This document shows, piece by piece, positions 62,551 to 64,000 of a stretch of 64,000 bases of DNA. The position numbers and the translations under genes were made by a program. The notes below the pieces were generated by a model. That model did no database searches. It had not been told where the DNA came from and was given only the letters and a program-made list of their open reading frames with translations. Origin of the DNA: Paenibacillus lactis. Lineage in GTDB: Bacteria > Bacillota > Bacilli > Paenibacillales > Paenibacillaceae. The DNA lies in assembly GCF_017873605.1 (NCBI RefSeq), contig NZ_JAGGKI010000004.1:186001-250000 (forward strand), given 5' to 3'. Within the stretch, counting starts at the first letter, position 1. Each line of letters opens with the position of its first letter.

Positions 62551-63140
62551 TTGCTCTTCATCCCTCTCAGCTCTTCCATGACCGGTTCATAGAAATAAGG
62601 CTCGAGCTGAATTTTGACACTGCCTCTGGCTCGAAATAGAAGGGATTTGACGGAGCTGACGCTTTGACCTAATATGTCTGCGATTTCCTGATAGTCCAGC
62701 TGATCGTATTCCCGGAGAATCAGCGCTGACCGCTGCTTCTCCGGTAAATTATTTATTGCTTCCCTTACCATATGTACGCGTTCGCTTCGTAAAATCGCCT
62801 GTTCGGGTGCGACCTCAATCGGGGCCACGGGAACGACACCGCTCTCCTCCAGCGGCAGCGTACCGCTGCGATGCTTCCGGAGCTCGCTCAGCACCGTATT
62901 TCGCGCAATGGTATACAGCCATGTCGAGAACGATGCATCCACCTCGCGAAACGAATGCAGGCTGCGGAAAGCCTTATAGAATGTTTCGGAGCATAAATCC
63001 TCCGCCATCAGCTCCATGTTGGAGCTCTTTAACATATGATAGACAAATGCCAATATTTTTCTCTGGTAACGCCGCATAAGCTCCGAGTACAATTCGGTAT
63101 TGCCCTGCTTAATTTCTTGTATTAACTGGGAATCCGTCAT
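62547..63140 (-). CDS. ECF-type RNA polymerase sigma factor
   Basis: A 197-residue ECF sigma factor with region 2 (about 10-85; LMRRYQRKILAFVYHMLKSS, LCSETFYKAFRSLHSFREVD, FSTWLYTIARNTVLSELRKH) and region 4 (about 130-180; LPEKQRSALILREYDQLDYQ, ILGQSVSSVKSLLFRARGSV). ATG 63140 is the only sensible start, with AAGGAGGA upstream at rather long spacing. A plausible promoter lies upstream (TTGACG near 63217). It forms a pair with the downstream zinc-finger anti-sigma gene. Confidence 0.93.
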   Translation of the reverse strand: MTDSQLIQEIKQGNTELYSELMRRYQRKILAFVYHMLKSSNMELMAEDLCSETFYKAFRSLHSFREVDASFSTWLYTIARNTVLSELRKHRSGTLPLEESGVVPVAPIEVAPEQAILRSERVHMVREAINNLPEKQRSALILREYDQLDYQEIADILGQSVSSVKSLLFRARGSVKIQLEPYFYEPVMEELRGMKSK

Positions 63141-63542
63141 ATGATTTTTCGTTCCTCCTTCTCCCATCGGTGCCTCAACTTCCTTGAATGTCCAAGGAAA
63201 CGATCAATTAGGATCTGTAAAAGTACCGTCAAACCATATATAGTTACGCCTCTTGGTGACTGACTATTCTATGTATTTGGCAATTTCCCCAAATCTTCTA
63301 CACTAGCACTCTAGCATTATAGCACATATTGGAGAAAGAATCAGTTTTATGCCAGATTTCATGGCATGACCAGGAAAATGACAAAAAAAAACCGCCTTCA
63401 TCCGAAGACGGCCGCACATAGTGCAATATTTTGGATAGGAGTGGAGAGAAACCATACTGTACTTTTATTATATGTATACGTTTTCATTTTGTCAATACTG
63501 TAAACGTATTTATTTGCGGTTGTTTAAAAACAACCGCAGCAG
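63141..63542. other. Intergenic region between tyrA and the sigma gene
   Basis: 402 bp with no gene. Reading on the minus strand it holds a hairpin at 63382-63412 (GAAGACGG/CCGCCTTC type) followed by a nine-base U-run, probably ending the tyrA transcript; a perfect GCGGTTGTTT/AAACAACCGC hairpin at about 63514-63537, just past the tyrA stop; and the sigma-gene promoter region around 63190-63225. Confidence 0.6.
63382..63412 (-). terminator. Rho-independent terminator downstream of tyrA
   Basis: A GGCCGTCTTC-type stem with a GAAGGCGG partner and a run of nine U residues on the minus strand, about 130 bp past the tyrA stop. Confidence 0.8.
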
Positions 63543-64000
63543 CTATTGATAAACGGGATGCCCTTTCGATAACAGCAGCTCCTTCGCCCGTTCCTGATCC
63601 ACTTCGTTCCGGAAGGACAGCCTCATTACACCCGGCACGTCTTCCCGGCTTTCGATGATTTGAATATTGCTCAGGTTGATGCTGTTGGCCCCGAGCTCGG
63701 TCGCAATGCGTCCGATAATTCCCGGATGGTCAGGCACATCCAGATACAAGTCATATTGGGATACAATCATGCCTTTACGTCTTTCCGGCAGCACGCTGCG
63801 GAATTCGCCCGCTCTGCGGAAGGCCTCTTCTATGGCAGGTCCGTCGCCAACCTCCAGCATGTCCATAAAGCGCTGTATTCCCTCGTTCCAATCACGCAGC
63901 AGCGGCAGCATGACGCTTCGGTTATTCAGCAGAATATCCCGCCAAACGACCGGGTCGCTCGATGCAATCCGCGTAATATCGCGGAAGCCTCCGGCAGCCA
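63543..64000 (-). CDS. tyrA: Prephenate dehydrogenase, C-terminal part (runs off the window)
   Basis: The 3' part (about 152 codons) of a tyrosine-pathway dehydrogenase; the reading frame stays open to the window edge, so the N-terminal NAD-binding domain lies outside. Visible features are AAGGFRDITRIASSDPVVWR at the edge, typical of the dehydrogenase helical domain, and a C-terminal ACT domain (LYLDVPDHPGIIGRIATELG, GVMRLSFRNEVDQERAKELL), the Bacillus-type form that senses amino acids. The internal Met at 63911 is not the start. Confidence 0.92.
   Translation of the reverse strand, partial: AAGGFRDITRIASSDPVVWRDILLNNRSVMLPLLRDWNEGIQRFMDMLEVGDGPAIEEAFRRAGEFRSVLPERRKGMIVSQYDLYLDVPDHPGIIGRIATELGANSINLSNIQIIESREDVPGVMRLSFRNEVDQERAKELLLSKGHPVYQ

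Overview
The window looks like a chromosomal segment of a Paenibacillus-type Bacillota bacterium. The evidence is the moderate GC content, strong AGGAGG-type ribosome binding sites with frequent GTG and TTG starts, a proline T-box leader, bacillithiol genes (bshA, bshB1), spore-related families (GerMN, YpjB, IDEAL) and a gene order close to the Bacillus subtilis qcrABC-ypjABCD-dapB-mgsA-bshB1-bshA-cca-birA-panBCD-dinG-ypmB-asnS-dnaD block. No rRNA, tRNA, CRISPR array, prophage or intact insertion sequence was seen.

Layout. 1-966 has no convincing gene. 967-9335 (minus) holds nth, a large S-layer-homology protein and two tandem copies of a module pairing an AMIN-type cell-wall amidase with a GerMN lipoprotein. 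9593-12751 is leuCD with a divergent LysR regulator. 13251-22193 is a methionine-salvage and proline region: mtnU and mtnE are divergent, then a proline-type T-box precedes proB-proA-proC-mtnW-mtnX-mtnB, with proC-mtnW and mtnW-mtnX overlapping by ATGA, so proline synthesis and methylthioribose salvage probably share transcripts. 22258-24632 (minus) is an ECF sigma factor/anti-sigma operon with a membrane protein made of three copies of a ~100-residue module and a 46-residue membrane peptide; the sigma factor appears to start at AUU. 24996-30447 is accessory: a CPBP protease, a secreted GH74 xyloglucanase with a cre site and a Lys/Asn/Asp-rich tail, a phosphotransferase-like kinase, and a CD3324-family gene behind a small upstream ORF and an SD-masking inverted repeat.

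30688-59927 (mostly minus) is the conserved core block. Reading in the direction of transcription: IDEAL peptide, ypiF, qcrABC, ypjA, ypjB, (YitT on plus), mazG-like, TPR, dapB, mgsA, bshB1, bshA, cca, birA, panBCD, TPR, dinG, rex, mtaD, tseB, an unknown membrane protein, a short FtsH-like protease, hbd, ackA, asnS, dnaD. Compared with B. subtilis, aspB is absent, nth lies ~29 kb away, and rex, mtaD, the FtsH-like pair, hbd and ackA are present. A 212-bp MITE-like element with imperfect terminal inverted repeats and 14-bp flanking direct repeats sits upstream of hbd.

60422-64000 carries a SAM methyltransferase (plus), a histidine phosphatase, a second ECF sigma/zinc-finger anti-sigma pair, and the C-terminal part of tyrA running off the window edge.

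Identifications rest on motif and family recognition by eye. No database search was run, so paralogue-level names are the least certain part.
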